From Emydura subglobosa (taxonomy: Eukaryota > Chordata > Testudines > Chelidae): a stretch of 64,000 bases of DNA. The position numbers were made by a program, and so were the translations under genes. Positions 1 through 10,979 of the stretch are shown here, one piece after another (position 1 is the stretch's first letter; each line of letters begins with the position of its first letter). The stretch spans positions 39,771,943 to 39,835,942 of the forward strand of contig ML679966.1 of NCBI GenBank assembly GCA_007922225.1. The letters are read 5' to 3'. The notes under the pieces are model-generated. The model made no database searches. It had not been told where the DNA came from and worked only from the letters and a program-made list of their open reading frames with translations.

Positions 1-223
1 TTTGTTTTGTATGTTTTTGAAAAATGCTACAAACAGTAGATAGTAAATGCTTTGGAACCAAATGCAATTTGCTTGAAGACAAGAATCTGTTCCTAAGTTA
101 ACTAAAGCAGAGATATGTTCTTTATTACAAAACATAGGGGATAAATCATGAACTGATTCCATGACACTATCATATAAAAATGTTTCATTAAATGCTATAT
201 TTATTTTTTCTCCCTCATTTTAG
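1..223 (+). other. MICU3: MICU3 intron, 3' end only
   Basis: AT-rich sequence ending in a pyrimidine-rich tract and the acceptor AG at 222-223. No repeat or RNA gene is recognised. The upstream part of this intron and the 5' exons of the gene are outside the window. Confidence 0.75.
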
Positions 224-255
224 GTGCTAGAAAATGGAGGTCTCTTTCAAAACAG
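224..255 (+). CDS. MICU3: MICU3 internal exon (32 nt), segment before the first EF-hand lobe
   Basis: A 32-nt exon. The first two bases (GT) complete a codon begun in the upstream exon, and the next ten codons read ARKWRSLSKQ, ending in phase 0. It is bordered by an AG acceptor at 222-223 and the donor gtgagc at 256. The residues resemble the WKSLSKQ stretch that precedes the ELNQ segment of vertebrate MICU3 (family knowledge, from memory), and the next exon starts with ELNQ in matching phase. Identification rests on this phase match and the short similarity, so it is less secure than the later exons. MICU3 is an EF-hand protein of the mitochondrial intermembrane space that partners MICU1 on the calcium uniporter. 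The exon is too short to be found by coding-potential scanning. Confidence 0.85.
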
Positions 256-526
256 GTGAGCAATAGCTCCTTCTGTATCTTGCAACCTTAGAGTTCTCCA
301 CATGAGTTAAGTAAATATATGCTATAAAGTTACAATCACAATGAGAAAGGTTTAGACATTTTTGTTTTTAATGGGTGGGATTTTGGGCTATTTTTTGTAA
401 TAAGTCCCAGATTTAAAAAAAAAAATAATAAAGACACTTCCTCCTCTGCTTCTGGGAATGTCACAATAATCACTTGTTCTCTAGTAAAATAATTGCTTGC
501 TCTAATGCTTAATTATTCCTTCAAAG

Positions 527-728
527 GCCTGGTTTATACAAGAAGATTAGGTCGGCCTAACTATGTCAATCAAGGTTGAAAAATCTACACCCCTGAGTGG
601 CATAGTTAAGCTGACCTAAGTCCCCATGTGGACAGGACTAGGTTGACAGAGGAATTCTTCTGTTGACCTAAGTACCACCTCTCGAGGAGGTGCATTACCT
701 ACGCAGCATTTCAAGTGTAGACAAGCCC
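527..728. mobile_element. Palindromic MITE, probably PIF/Harbinger-related
   Basis: The ends are imperfect inverted repeats: ggcctggtttatac at the left, and gtgtagacaagccc at the right, which is the complement of gggcttgtctacac. Inside are three consecutive self-complementary segments. One pairs ttaggtcggcctaactatg (about 549) with catagttaagctgacctaa (about 601). One is centred on gaattc near 654. One is centred on ctcgag near 684. The TIR resembles the left end of the transposase-bearing element at 32491 and the MITE at 58001, hence the Harbinger suggestion. The target duplication is not clean here. Confidence 0.7.
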
Positions 729-2747
729 AAGGTTTATACAGATACTGTTCACTGATCCTTAGCCGAATATATGGCAAGGAGTGAACAGAAATTTAAAAGG
801 AGTTAGGATGGAAACATGATTAAGGCAGACTTGCAAAATTGTCTTGAAAATATACTGACTTGGGCACAAAATCTGCTTACCACTATTTTTGTGGTGGTGA
901 TAGAAAAAACAACTTTGTTCAATTTAAAAAAAAGGTTTTGTCCTAATAAATGGATTAATAGAATTTTGGAATGCTGAATTAAGCAGCATGATAAAACCAC
1001 CTAAGCCTGTTCTATTCTGTATAAGACTCCATGTTAATCTATATGCCCTGTATTGGGAGACAGGAGTGAGTGAGACTGGATGTCCAGGATCCCATAGTCC
1101 CCTAAAGAAAATGATAAGATTTAAAAGTAGTAAATATTACAACGGGGGTCACCTGCCTACAGAACTCTTATGACATCACCAGGTTGCTGAGTTTGTGAAA
1201 GTCTGCTTCACCTAAGACCTTTTTAAAAAAAAAAAAAAGCCCTTGGGAGAAGTCTTGAGGCTATCTGCTCTATATTGATGAGAGGGGAGAGTACCTCTTC
1301 CACTGCTTTCTGGCTGCTCTGGAGATAGGGGCCATGGTGGGGGTGAGAGGCTGGCATGCTTTGTCTCTTCCCCCACTGAATTTTTTTTTAACTTTATAGC
1401 TATATAAATATAAAAATAAGGCTTTCAATGCTTCAGATAGCTTTTAGACACACCACAGTGAATCGTGCCTTTTCAAGTTCTCTTAGTAGTCATTCCATTC
1501 TAGAGCATCTTACTCAGAATTCAAAACTAATTGTGTAATTGGGTAAGGTATTTTGATTTTATTCTGTCTTCAAGAATATCTTAATTGTGAGACGATTCAT
1601 CAAGAATAGAAACAGTATCATATGGCCCAGGTACATTTGTTCATATCAGGTGACCAATTTGTAGTTGGAAGTTTACATACTTCTAAGGAGGGCTGAATTC
1701 TGGCCTTTTTTGTTGTTTTGTTACCTCTTCCCAGAATTCAGTATTTGCTACTGAAGCAGCTAAAAACATCTATGTGGGATCAGGGGAACAAGCACCTGTA
1801 TTCTGAGGTCACCTAGCCAGGCTAGAGTGTTTGGAGAAGAAGTGACTCTTTTCCTTCCTCACCCTCTTAGTGACTGACACAAAACCATGAGATGGACTGA
1901 TCCTAAGGAGATCCTTAATATGACTGCAAAACTGGTTACATTGTAATCTGCTCCTGCTGCTTCATTTCCCCTGGGGATGAGTGGAAGTCTCTGTAGTCCT
2001 TACATTCACAGGTCTTTAAGTGTGGTGGGTACTTGTGCCCCATCTCCTCCAGTAGGTTGATGTCTTTGAGGGAGAAAAAGATACTTATTCCCTGCTTTTC
2101 AGACTGGTTGCAAGGAGCTTGTCCCTATATCCATCCCCATGAGTTTTCCAAGACTATCTTCAGCAGCAAATATTGCCTCCAGCTGCTGTCTCCCTCCATT
2201 CCTGGTAATATCTGTTGAAAAAAGAGGAAAGAACTCCACATTTTCTGTTGGTGTAGGGAAACTATTTCATTGAAGGTACTGCAGGAGTTACAGAATAACA
2301 TTTCAGCAAAAATACAACCTCATTTGCAGAAACCAGAATGGCAAATTGTCTGTTTGTTTGTATTTATACGCTGTAAGTTCAATACATTTATCCAAATATT
2401 TACATTTCCAGTTTCAAGGCTTATGAAAAAATTAAGCCATTATTGTTATTTATTTTTATAACAGAAAAACTGTTGCTTATGCCTTACTCAATCTTAGAAA
2501 GCATTTGTTTTACCCACCAATGTTCTGAAATCAAATTTTTATTATAAGTGTTAGAACAGTGTGCATTACATTGGCAATGAACAACTAGCAGCTAACTGTG
2601 GAGTTTCTGTGGGAGTTTGCCCTGAGAGGAGAGTGGTGATTTTGTGTTCTGGAGGCTCAGTTTTGATTTTTGAGTGATTTTTTCCAAGAGTGTGACTTGA
2701 TTCAGTGCTTGCTGATAGCCCTTAACAAGAGGGCAATGCTGACTTAC

Positions 2748-2826
2748 GGCTTGTCTACATTTGAAATGCTACAGCAGCACAGTTGCAGCACTGCTGCTTT
2801 GCAACTGTAGTACTTCAGTGTAGTCA
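2748..2826. mobile_element. Fragment of the same TIR/MITE family
   Basis: It begins with ggcttgtctacat and ends with cagtgtag. It encloses a self-complementary core (tacagcagcacagttgcagc paired imperfectly with a later ctgctgctttgcaactgta). It looks like one end of the palindromic family seen at 527-728, abutting the CR1 that follows. Assignment rests on visual similarity only. Confidence 0.5.
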
Positions 2827-2829
2827 CTC

Positions 2830-5480
2830 ACTATAGGGAGGGAATTAATTAAAGAAGTCAACTGGATTGAAGAGCTTGGGGACTTAAATGTGGAGGAGAC
2901 TTGGAATTTCTTTAAATCAAGTAAACAAAAACTATTTGCAATTTTCATCCCAAGCAAGGGAAAAAAACTTGTAGGGAAATACTCCAGACCCAGCTGGATG
3001 AATAACTACCTCAAAAGGGTTATTAGGTGCAAACAGAGAGCCTGTAGGGAATGGAAAAAGGATTAATCAGCAAAGAAAGCTACATGCTAGAGGTTAGAAA
3101 ATGTAGGACTAAATGAAGAAGGATGAGGTTGGGCCACTATACAATATAGATGGGGAGGAGACTAAGTATAATCTAGGTCTGACTCAAAAATTAAATGAAT
3201 GCTATGCATTGTTTTTCAGTAAGTATGATGAAACGGAATATGGGCATGGAGGACAACGTGGCTGGTGGAAATCAGTGTACAAAAATGGAAGTTACCACTT
3301 CTGAGATGGAAGAAAAACTTAAAATGCTTAATGTGTTCAAAATGGGGGGGCTGGGTCATTTCCATTCTAGAATACTGAAAGAATTGGCATTGGATATTGC
3401 TAGTCCGATAGCAGGGATTTTTAATAATTCTGTCTTTTCGGGGGTAGTACCTTCTGACTGGAGAATAGCTAACATGTCTAAATTTAAGAAAGAGTTTAAA
3501 GGGATCAGGGTAGTTACAAACCTGTTGGTCTGACCTCAGTAGTATGCAAGGCTTTAGAACAAATTGTGAAAGAAATAATTCATGGAGGCAAACAGAAAAG
3601 GGAATGTAATGCAACATAGGTTTATCAAAGGTGCCATACTAACATGATTTCCTTCTTTGAGGGGAAAAAACTGGTTTTTTTTAGATAAGGGAAATGCAGT
3701 AAATCTAATATACTTGGAGTTCAGTAAAGCATTTAATACGGTACCACATGAGAAATTAATAGTTAGAGAAGATGGGCATTAGTACAAGAATTGTAAGGTG
3801 GGTAAAGAACTAGCTAGACGGGAGAAGCCAGCATTTTGTGCTGAAAGGTGAATAATCAGACCGGAGGGAGGTTGCTAGTGGAGTTCCTCAAGGACCAGTC
3901 TTGGGACCGATTTTATTTACTATTTTTATTAATGACCATGGCACAAAAGGTTTGCTGATTTATACAAAATCGGGAGGCATTGTTGATACATAGGTGGATT
4001 GGAATATTATTCAGGAAGATTTGGAATACCTTGAGGACTGGAGAAATAGAAATAAGGTGAAATTTAATAGTAGAAAATGCAAAGTTGAAGCACTCAGGGG
4101 GTCCCAGAGCCCGGGCTCGAGCCTGACCACAGACATTTACACTGAAGTTTTATAGTCCCACAGCCTGAGCTCTGCAAGAGTGAGTCAGCTGACATGGGCC
4201 AGACGTGGGTGTTTTATTGCAGTGTAGATGTATCCTGAGAGACTAATAACAAGAATTTCTGCTGTATGCTGGGGATGCATCTGCTGGGTGTGGCAGAGGA
4301 GGAGAAAGACCTGTGTGTATTAGTCAATCTCCGGATGAATGTAAGCCAGCAACGTGATGGATAAGGGCAAGTTTATCAGGCAAGGTATTTCCAGTAGAGA
4401 GAGAGCAAGATCTCATTTGGAATACTGCGTACAATTCTGGTCACTCATGTTTGAGAAAGAGGAATTCAGACTGGAACAAGTACAGAGAAGGGCTACTAGG
4501 GTAGTGACAGGAATTGAGAGCCTATTTTAGAAGAGGAGACTAAAAGAGTGTAGCTGGTTTAGCCTAGCAAAACAAAGACAGAGGCATTATGATTGCTTTC
4601 TATATAAATACATAAGGGAAATAAACACCAGAGTCAGAGATAAGTATTTAAACTAAAGGACAATGTTGGCACAAGAATAAATGAGTATAAACTCTGTGAA
4701 CAAATTCAGGCTGGAAATTAGAAGGTTTCTAACCGTCAGGGGATTGAGATTCTGGAACAGAGGAATGAGATTCTGGAACAGCCTCCCGGTAGGAGTTGTG
4801 GGAGTAAACAACTTAATTGGTTGGAAGAGAGCTGGATAAATTTATGAGTGAGATTGTGTGATGATGTTGCTTTTTGGATCTGGGGTTGGCACTTTGGTGG
4901 ATAGCTTCTGATTTATCTTGGGTTCCTAAAGTCTCATGCGTCAGGACTTCTGCCATTCTCTTGCAGGAATCAGGAAGGGATCTCCCCCAATATAATTTTT
5001 TTGCTTGTTTCCTTGGAAGCATCAAGATGGCTACAGCTGAAGATGGGACAATGGATGAGATGGTCTGGTGCTGTGAGTTGGCACTCAGCATTCTGTCTCT
5101 CAGGTGCTTATCTGAGTGGTTCTTGCTCACACGCTCAGGAGCTGACTGAATGCCATATATGGCATTGGGAAGGAATTTTCCCCCATGTCAGATTGGCAAT
5201 GACCTAGGTGGTTTTTCGCCATTCTCTGCAATGTGGGGGTGAGAGTCACTTGTTGGGTATATCACACTCAATTATTTCCCTGCCATTGTAGAGGCCTTGT
5301 GTATTGGTGCACCTCAATCCCTCCTATTTTCTGCCTGTGGCACATAATAATTTGGTCTCCTGTGAGCTGTAATACTTCGGTCTACTTTTGGGTGTTGTGT
5401 TTAGTGTGTTAATGGCCTGTGATATACAGGATGTAAGATGAGATGATGTTGCAGTACCTTCTGGCCTTAAACTCTGCCTC
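2830..5480 (+). pseudogene. CR1/L3-type LINE, degraded ORF2 and 3' UTR
   Basis: Sense-strand relic of a non-LTR retrotransposon reverse transcriptase. In order: an endonuclease-RT linker (about 2860-3110); an RT N-terminal block with HSRILKELA and VPSDWRIANM (3350-3480); the FSKAFNTVPH motif (about 3722-3750); GVPQGPVLGP (about 3881-3910); and the C-terminal EYCVQFWS and LEIRRFLTVRGLRFWN blocks (4420-4770). Many stops and frameshifts separate them, so it is dead. The tail (about 4850-5480) matches the 3' UTR of the nested copy at 19927-20820, including aaggaattttcccccatgtc and the atacaggatgt stretch. It is 5'-truncated (no endonuclease seen), as is usual for CR1. A local duplication of gattctggaacag occurs near 4750-4780. 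The first 20 residues of the RT core motif region were not reconstructed. Confidence 0.85.
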
Positions 5481-5539
5481 ATTTTTCAATTCTGCTATAT
5501 ATCATATCCCTCAAATTGTTGATAAGTGTAATTAACTGT

Positions 5540-5700
5540 ATAAATCTCAAGGACAGGGTGGGTGTTAATATCTTTTATTGGCCCAATAGAAAATTTGTCT
5601 CTTTCACCAACAGAAGTTGGCCCAAAGAAAGGCATTACCTCACCCATCTTGTCTCGCCAATATCTGGGACCAACACCACTGCAACAACACTTTATAAATC
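5540..5700 (-). mobile_element. Turtle-type SINE, antisense
   Basis: On the minus strand it reads as the widespread reptilian SINE body beginning near 5692: GTGTTGGTCCCAG, then GACAAGATGGGTGAGGTAAT, then GCCAACTTCTGTTGGTGAAA. I recognise this as an abundant turtle SINE from memory. A short segment containing cccaatagaaaattt is duplicated or rearranged relative to what I expect. Boundaries are approximate. Confidence 0.7.
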
Positions 5701-6227
5701 TCAAAATATAACAATATGCCTTTTAATTTATGTATGTATGTATTTGTTTTTATTGGAGACTTCCATTACTCTTTTGGCTAAGCTGCATCTATGTAGACCC
5801 AGTTGCATGACTGGGCCTTTTATTAAGAAGAAATGGCACCAGATTTAAAAGTAGCAAGCTCTTTTGTTTTTGTACAATGTTCCTAGTTTGGTTGTCTGAT
5901 TGTGTGTATCTCTCCAACTGGATTGCCTTCAATAAATAATATAAATACTACACTTTTTTTTTTGTTTACCCTACAGCGGTCAGACTACAGTAAATCTGTT
6001 CTCACTTAAATTTTAATTTTTTTAGTTAATAATTACAATTTGTTTTAGTATGGTAATTAACCAGACTGTTATGCGTAGAACTAAGTAAATAATTTTTGGA
6101 TAACTATTGGACAAAAAATAGCACTTTCTGTTTGTGCATTGTCCCTGAACAAATTATGATTTAACAGATTTACTTATCTGAAATTATTTCTCCAAATCAT
6201 TATTGTTCTGTAGATTTGCCAGCAGCT

Positions 6228-6336
6228 TGTACTGATAATTTGAATTGTACTGATTAATTAATTGTACTGATTAATTAATTAATTAATTGTACTGATTAAT
6301 TAATTGTACTGATAATTAATTGTACTGATAATTTGA
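6228..6336. repeat. AT-rich minisatellite with unit like ttaattaattgtactga
   Basis: The heptamer gtactga occurs six times, separated by variable numbers of ttaa units. The array is therefore a mixed (TTAA)n plus gtactga tandem repeat of about 110 bp, likely polymorphic in length. It is intronic and has no coding content. Confidence 0.9.
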
Positions 6337-6714
6337 AAATCAAAATGTATGTTTCTTTTCCATGAGTGGATGAGTAAAACTCATATGTGGCCCAATCCTG
6401 CAATGTATGGGAATGCCTCTTGAGAAATGCTGAATATCCTCATGCTGTGAAACTCAGCAGAAGTTGAGAGTGCTCAGCTGACAAAATTCTGCTCTTACTA
6501 AGACTGGTGTTAAACTGTAGTGTGTCTGTTGACTTTATTAGAATTACTGCAGTTTGGTTTGCACTTTTCATTGGTGTAACCGAGAGCAGTATGTATCCCT
6601 GCAAGGTGCTGAACGATTCTTAACCCTGAAGAAGCCCTGTGATCAGGCTTCTAGTATTGCATTTGTTTTAGTGTAGGTGAAGTTGGACATCGTAAAAACA
6701 GTGAAACCAAACTT

Positions 6715-6788
6715 GGGGCCTGAACCAAAGCTCATTGAAGTCAATAGAGTCTTTCCATTGACTTCAAAGGGCTATGAATCAGTTCCCC
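6715..6788. mobile_element. Short palindromic MITE-like repeat
   Basis: Near full-length inverted repeat. The left arm ggggcctgaaccaaagctca, continuing into ttgaagtcaa, pairs with the right arm containing ttgacttcaa, gggctatgaatcag and ttcccc. The pattern with central tgaagtcaat is a common palindromic repeat class in sauropsid genomes. Similar elements are at 44976-45042 and 61984-62054. Confidence 0.65.
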
Positions 6789-6871
6789 AATAAAAATACA
6801 TTACTAAATGAGTTGTAGCAATAAATTGAAAAGTTCAATCATGCATAAGTGGTACTGAGAGGTACATGTAA

Positions 6872-6986
6872 GACCCCAGTCCTACAAACTGTTAAGCATC
6901 TGTTCAAATTTGCTCATGAGACTAATATCAGGAGTACACAATGAGCAAAATATACGCTGTGTTTAAGTGTTTGCAGGATCAGGGTC
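6872..6986. mobile_element. Palindromic MITE-like repeat
   Basis: Terminal inverted repeats of about 28 bp. gaccccagtcctacaaactg at the left pairs with the complement of tttgcaggatcagggtc at the right, and the arms continue inward through ttaagcat and gtttaag. The element is 115 bp with no coding capacity. Confidence 0.65.
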
Positions 6987-7180
6987 CATGTGCTTCTGCA
7001 AGCTAGAATTTTTCCACTTACACCTGCCATACCTTGGGAGTTAAGTTAAATAGGAAGTTTGTGTAAAATTACTTGTCGCTTGTCTTGGTTTCTTAGATTT
7101 CACTATTTAATCTGATAACGACTTTAAAAAAAACCAGAATGGTTGATAATCTTTCCCCCCATCTTCCCCCCCTCCTCCAG

Positions 7181-7259
7181 GAATTGAATCAGATACTTCT
7201 AGAGACACCGGCAGTTTGGAAAGGATCATCAAAACTTTTCCGTAATCTTAGCGATAAAG
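7181..7259 (+). CDS. MICU3: MICU3 internal exon (79 nt), ELNQ...WKGSSKLFRNL segment
   Basis: The exon starts in phase 0 right after cctccag and ends one base into a glycine codon (phase 1), followed by gtgagg. It encodes 26 residues beginning ELNQILLETP and containing the VWKGSSKLFRNLSDKG block. This block is characteristic of the MICU family: the equivalent WKG...KLFRNL motif precedes the first EF-hand lobe in MICU1 and MICU3. The SSKLFRNL form and the following exon sequence favour MICU3 over MICU1 and MICU2. The acceptor has a strong polypyrimidine tract. No stop or frameshift is present. Confidence 0.96.
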
Positions 7260-9177
7260 GTGAGGAGTATTATTTTACTGAATGACTTTACTACATATAT
7301 TTTGGATTCTGTGTAGTAGAAATGTTGCTAAAATATGCACTTTTAAGATGAATCCTTAATTTTTTTCCCCAAAAAGGGGGAAAGCAGATGTATTTTACAA
7401 AGATTCTGTCAACATCTGTATTGTTTGATCATGATTGCAGTTGCTGTAGGACAATTATTTACAGTATTATCTTAACCAGGAACAGTTTTTGAAGTGTGTT
7501 GTATTGGTATTTAAATATTTCAAGTTTAATTTTTTTCTTCTAATGAGAATTACCTGCAAAAGAGAGAGAGATATAATACTTTTAATTAAAGGATACAGAA
7601 TTTGGTAAGTATAATTTGACAGAACTGTTGTGATTAATTTTTTAAGATAGTAATGTGTGATTGATATCCTTGAACAACTGCACAGGTTTTCATGTTCCCC
7701 ACAATACTAATTGGTAACTTCTAAAATCCCATTTATTACATCAACTCTCTAATCAAAAAAATCTGATTTATGTATTACCAGTTTCTAAAATTCTGCAGAT
7801 CAAGGTTTTGACTTCTTTAAAATCTTCATAGCTTCTGACCATCGAACTTCACGTTAATTATTGGGGAAAGATATAATTTTACTCCGGGTCTTTCATTTAT
7901 GTATAAAACCCCCATATTCACTAAAAATGTGCTGGTTTCTGTGCTGTGGAAACTTGTAAAAGCCATCCAAAGTAATCTATTTAGTTCTGCATTTCTTTCC
8001 ATAATAGCAGAAGTCTAATGGAGTTTTTAAATTAAATCTGGCCTTAAATTATTATTATAAAATAGAGCCACTTTATATAAATATTAGGAATATATCATGC
8101 AAACAACAAATTTGGGCCAAACTTATGTTTAATTCAAATACAACTTAAATTTATGAAAGAGTAAATGTCTATAATAAACATTGATAGTTTTCAATAGTGG
8201 ATCAGTGATCTTTTAAGTGGTGATTCACTTTTCTGCTAGTTATAAGAAAGAGCATAGCTAAATTTAACAGAAAAGTTCATCTTGAAGACTAATTTTCCAT
8301 TCAGAATTAGTTAAGTCAAACAATGATTACAAGATGGTACAATCGAAAATATTATTTATTATAGCAAATTGAATAAAGTGATCTAGAAATACTAGTGTGC
8401 ATAAGATAGTGATTTTTGTTAGAACAAGACATTGGAAGAGTTAAATCCTTTTTTCTGAGTGCTGGGGCTTGAGGTATTTTTCTGTACTCTTGCCAGTTAC
8501 CAATACTGGGATGCCTGCTGTTCAGTTTTTTGTTAGGTTTCAAACTGAAGTAAACATTTACAGTAAAGTTATTAAAAAAAACCTCCCAAAACTAAACTCA
8601 TCTTTGGAATGATACTAAAAATGTTGCAGCATGTCTCAGCTTCATGGTCAAGAAAAACATTTCCACTCAGTATTGTAAGCATTAAATCGAGGAGAGGAAT
8701 TAAAGTGATGAAATAAGACTTTTTTTTTTAAAAAAAAGCTTCAGAATTTATTATACCCAAGTCTGTTCATATGAGATTTAGAATATTTCAGAACTAGAGA
8801 GTATGTAGCAAGTACTCTTAACATGTAAAAAGATGCAATGGAACCTGTCCTCTGTGTAGCTCTTCTGCAGCTTAATTCTGTAGTGTTAAGGAGTTGCAGA
8901 TTAGCTCTCTCCTGTGGAGTTTTTAGATTCCTCAAGAGAGAAAATAGCTTGAAGCTTGTTGTGCACCTTGTAAGAATGTTATGTTTGCAAGAGAAATGAC
9001 CATATTATGCTATGCTGTGAAGCAGTTAGCTCCATGAAAGTATTTGCGTTTTAGATCATCTAAATGAAACACAAAAATTTCATTTTTAGAATGTTTATGA
9101 ACATTGGTTCAGTGATGTCAAGTTATGTGCTCACTATTGTATACCTGTGAATGACCACAGTGAGATAGGATGTTTAA

Positions 9178-9345
9178 TAGGTAGAACAATGTGTTAGGGC
9201 TCAGGAGATCTGGATTCTATTTCAAGTTGTGACATTGGGCAAAGACACTGTGATTCAGTTTTTCCATCTGTAAAACATCCAACCTTTTAAAATGCTTTGA
9301 GCTCTACTGATGAAAAGCACTATATGAGGTGTAATTATGATTTAT
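9178..9345 (+). mobile_element. MIR SINE, sense
   Basis: It contains the MIR-like core in order: ggctcaggagatctgg, tgacattgggcaaagaca, cagtttttccatctgtaaaa, and a tail with aaaagcactatatgaggtg. These match the ancient tRNA-derived MIR SINE layout. Divergence is high, as expected for an amniote-wide relic. Confidence 0.75.
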
Positions 9346-10667
9346 TTATTGCATATATATTAGTCCATTGAAAAATGTTCATACGTAAGTAAAGATTCTT
9401 CAAGAACTATTATTAAAATTAGGGCTCAAATTTTAAATATTTAACAATAGGAATCACCTCTCTCATCCTTCACATAACATTTATTAAAGACATGTTTATT
9501 TATATATTTTAACTGTATTACTCCTCAGTCCTTAAGTATATCTCCTTCATGCAGGTCTGTTGCAGATTACCAGCAACATTTTTATTTTTGTTTTTGGTGA
9601 TCTGTCCTTTATTAAAATGTACCTTACTATGCAGCTACATTGTTAGTCAGAGAAGTTCCTGTACAATTCACATGAAAGCAATATTAAATTATTTGCATGT
9701 GCCTCGTATATAGTACAAGGTGCAAAATTGGATATCTACATCAAATGTACCTTCAATTTAAGAAAGGAGAAGTAAAATATAATGGAATTACTTAATTATA
9801 TGGAGTATAGAAGAAAGTCTTCGTATATGGAAGTAATTTCTGTTGGTACTTTGTAAACTTTCTGTAATTGGACACTTTTTGTCTTCTCTTTTAAACTAAA
9901 TTAAACCTGAAAAGACAAAATTACAAAGAAAGGGAGCAGGGCGCACATCTGTATTAGAGCAACTATAGTTAGATGCTAAATAAGTTCTATTACATTTAGC
10001 ATGATAGGCATTCGTCTCAGCATATCATTGGCCCAGCTGTTGTCAAGTTTTTTGTATGCATCAGAGCAAAGGAGATTTTAAAGAAGGGATTTGAAGGAGC
10101 GTAATAAAGTAGCTTTGTAGATATTTATAGGCGTATCCTCCCAAGCATGAGGCAGCATGGGAGAAAGCACAAAGGTGCTTGTTTATCAATATTTGATAAT
10201 AAAATTATCTTCATGTCAATTGAGAATTACGTTATATATTCTATGATAGATTGTTGATGCAACTCTACTTTTAAAAGATCCAGATATGCTCTGAATAATG
10301 TAAACATTACCATATTATAGGCAATTATATATGCAATATAAATAACTCTTCTAAGAAAGCTACTGTAACTTTTTTTTTCCCTGTTTGCAACCCACAGTGG
10401 TATTTCTTGGAGCAACTGATTCAACTCCAAATTCCACACAGACAAAACAACATGTCTCTAAGTTATTTGAATTCTTTATTGAATTCTTTTAGAACCTATT
10501 ATATCAATATTCTACATTAAAAGGTATATCCAATAGTAAGATTTGTGAATTGTATAATACAAATGTCTCTAAAATTTATGCATCTGATTCACTGATATCT
10601 TACTCCAGTTTTCTGCCAATGAGAGTGAATTGAAATTAATAGAATTATGCCGAAATTGAAGCAAAGT

Positions 10668-10850
10668 GATAGAATAATAATGGTGCTTATAGAGTCCAAA
10701 ATGCTTTATAAAGGAGGTATTATCATCCCTTTTTTACATATGAGGAATCTGAGAAGCAGAGAGGTGACATACCGATGGCAGAGATAGGAATAGAACCAAA
10801 CCTCAGTTCAGTCTCAATCCTCTAGTTAACATTGCCGCTCTATTAGGCTC
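10668..10850 (-). mobile_element. MIR SINE, antisense
   Basis: The plus strand reads catcccttttttacatatg, then aggaatctgagaagcagaga, then ggcagagataggaatagaac. These are the complement of the MIR 'cctcatctgtaaaa' core and its upstream half. Boundaries are approximate. Confidence 0.7.
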
Positions 10851-10897
10851 TAATCGCTACAATATGTGCATTTTGATATTAAGTATGTAGATGTATA

Positions 10898-10979
10898 GGT
10901 CCTCAGCTGGTGTATTTTGGCAGAGCTTCATTGAAGTCAATTCAGCTATACCGATTTACACCTGCTGAGGATATGGCCC
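10898..10979. mobile_element. Palindromic MITE-like repeat
   Basis: About 82 bp, nearly all self-complementary. ggtcctcagctggtgta at the left pairs with tacacctgctgaggatatgg at the right, with a centre near cattgaagtcaattcag. The same family recurs at 22743-22826. Confidence 0.7.

Larger units (their letters stand above)
256..7180 (+). other. MICU3: MICU3 intron
   Basis: Donor gtgagc, acceptor preceded by a long C/T tract (7151-7178). It contains a palindromic MITE (527-728), a MITE end fragment (2748-2826), a long degraded CR1 (2830-5480), an antisense SINE (5540-5700), an AT-rich minisatellite (6228-6336) and two short palindromic elements (6715-6788, 6872-6986). The stretches 730-2747 and 6987-7150 are AT-rich and hold nothing I recognise. 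Confidence 0.85.
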
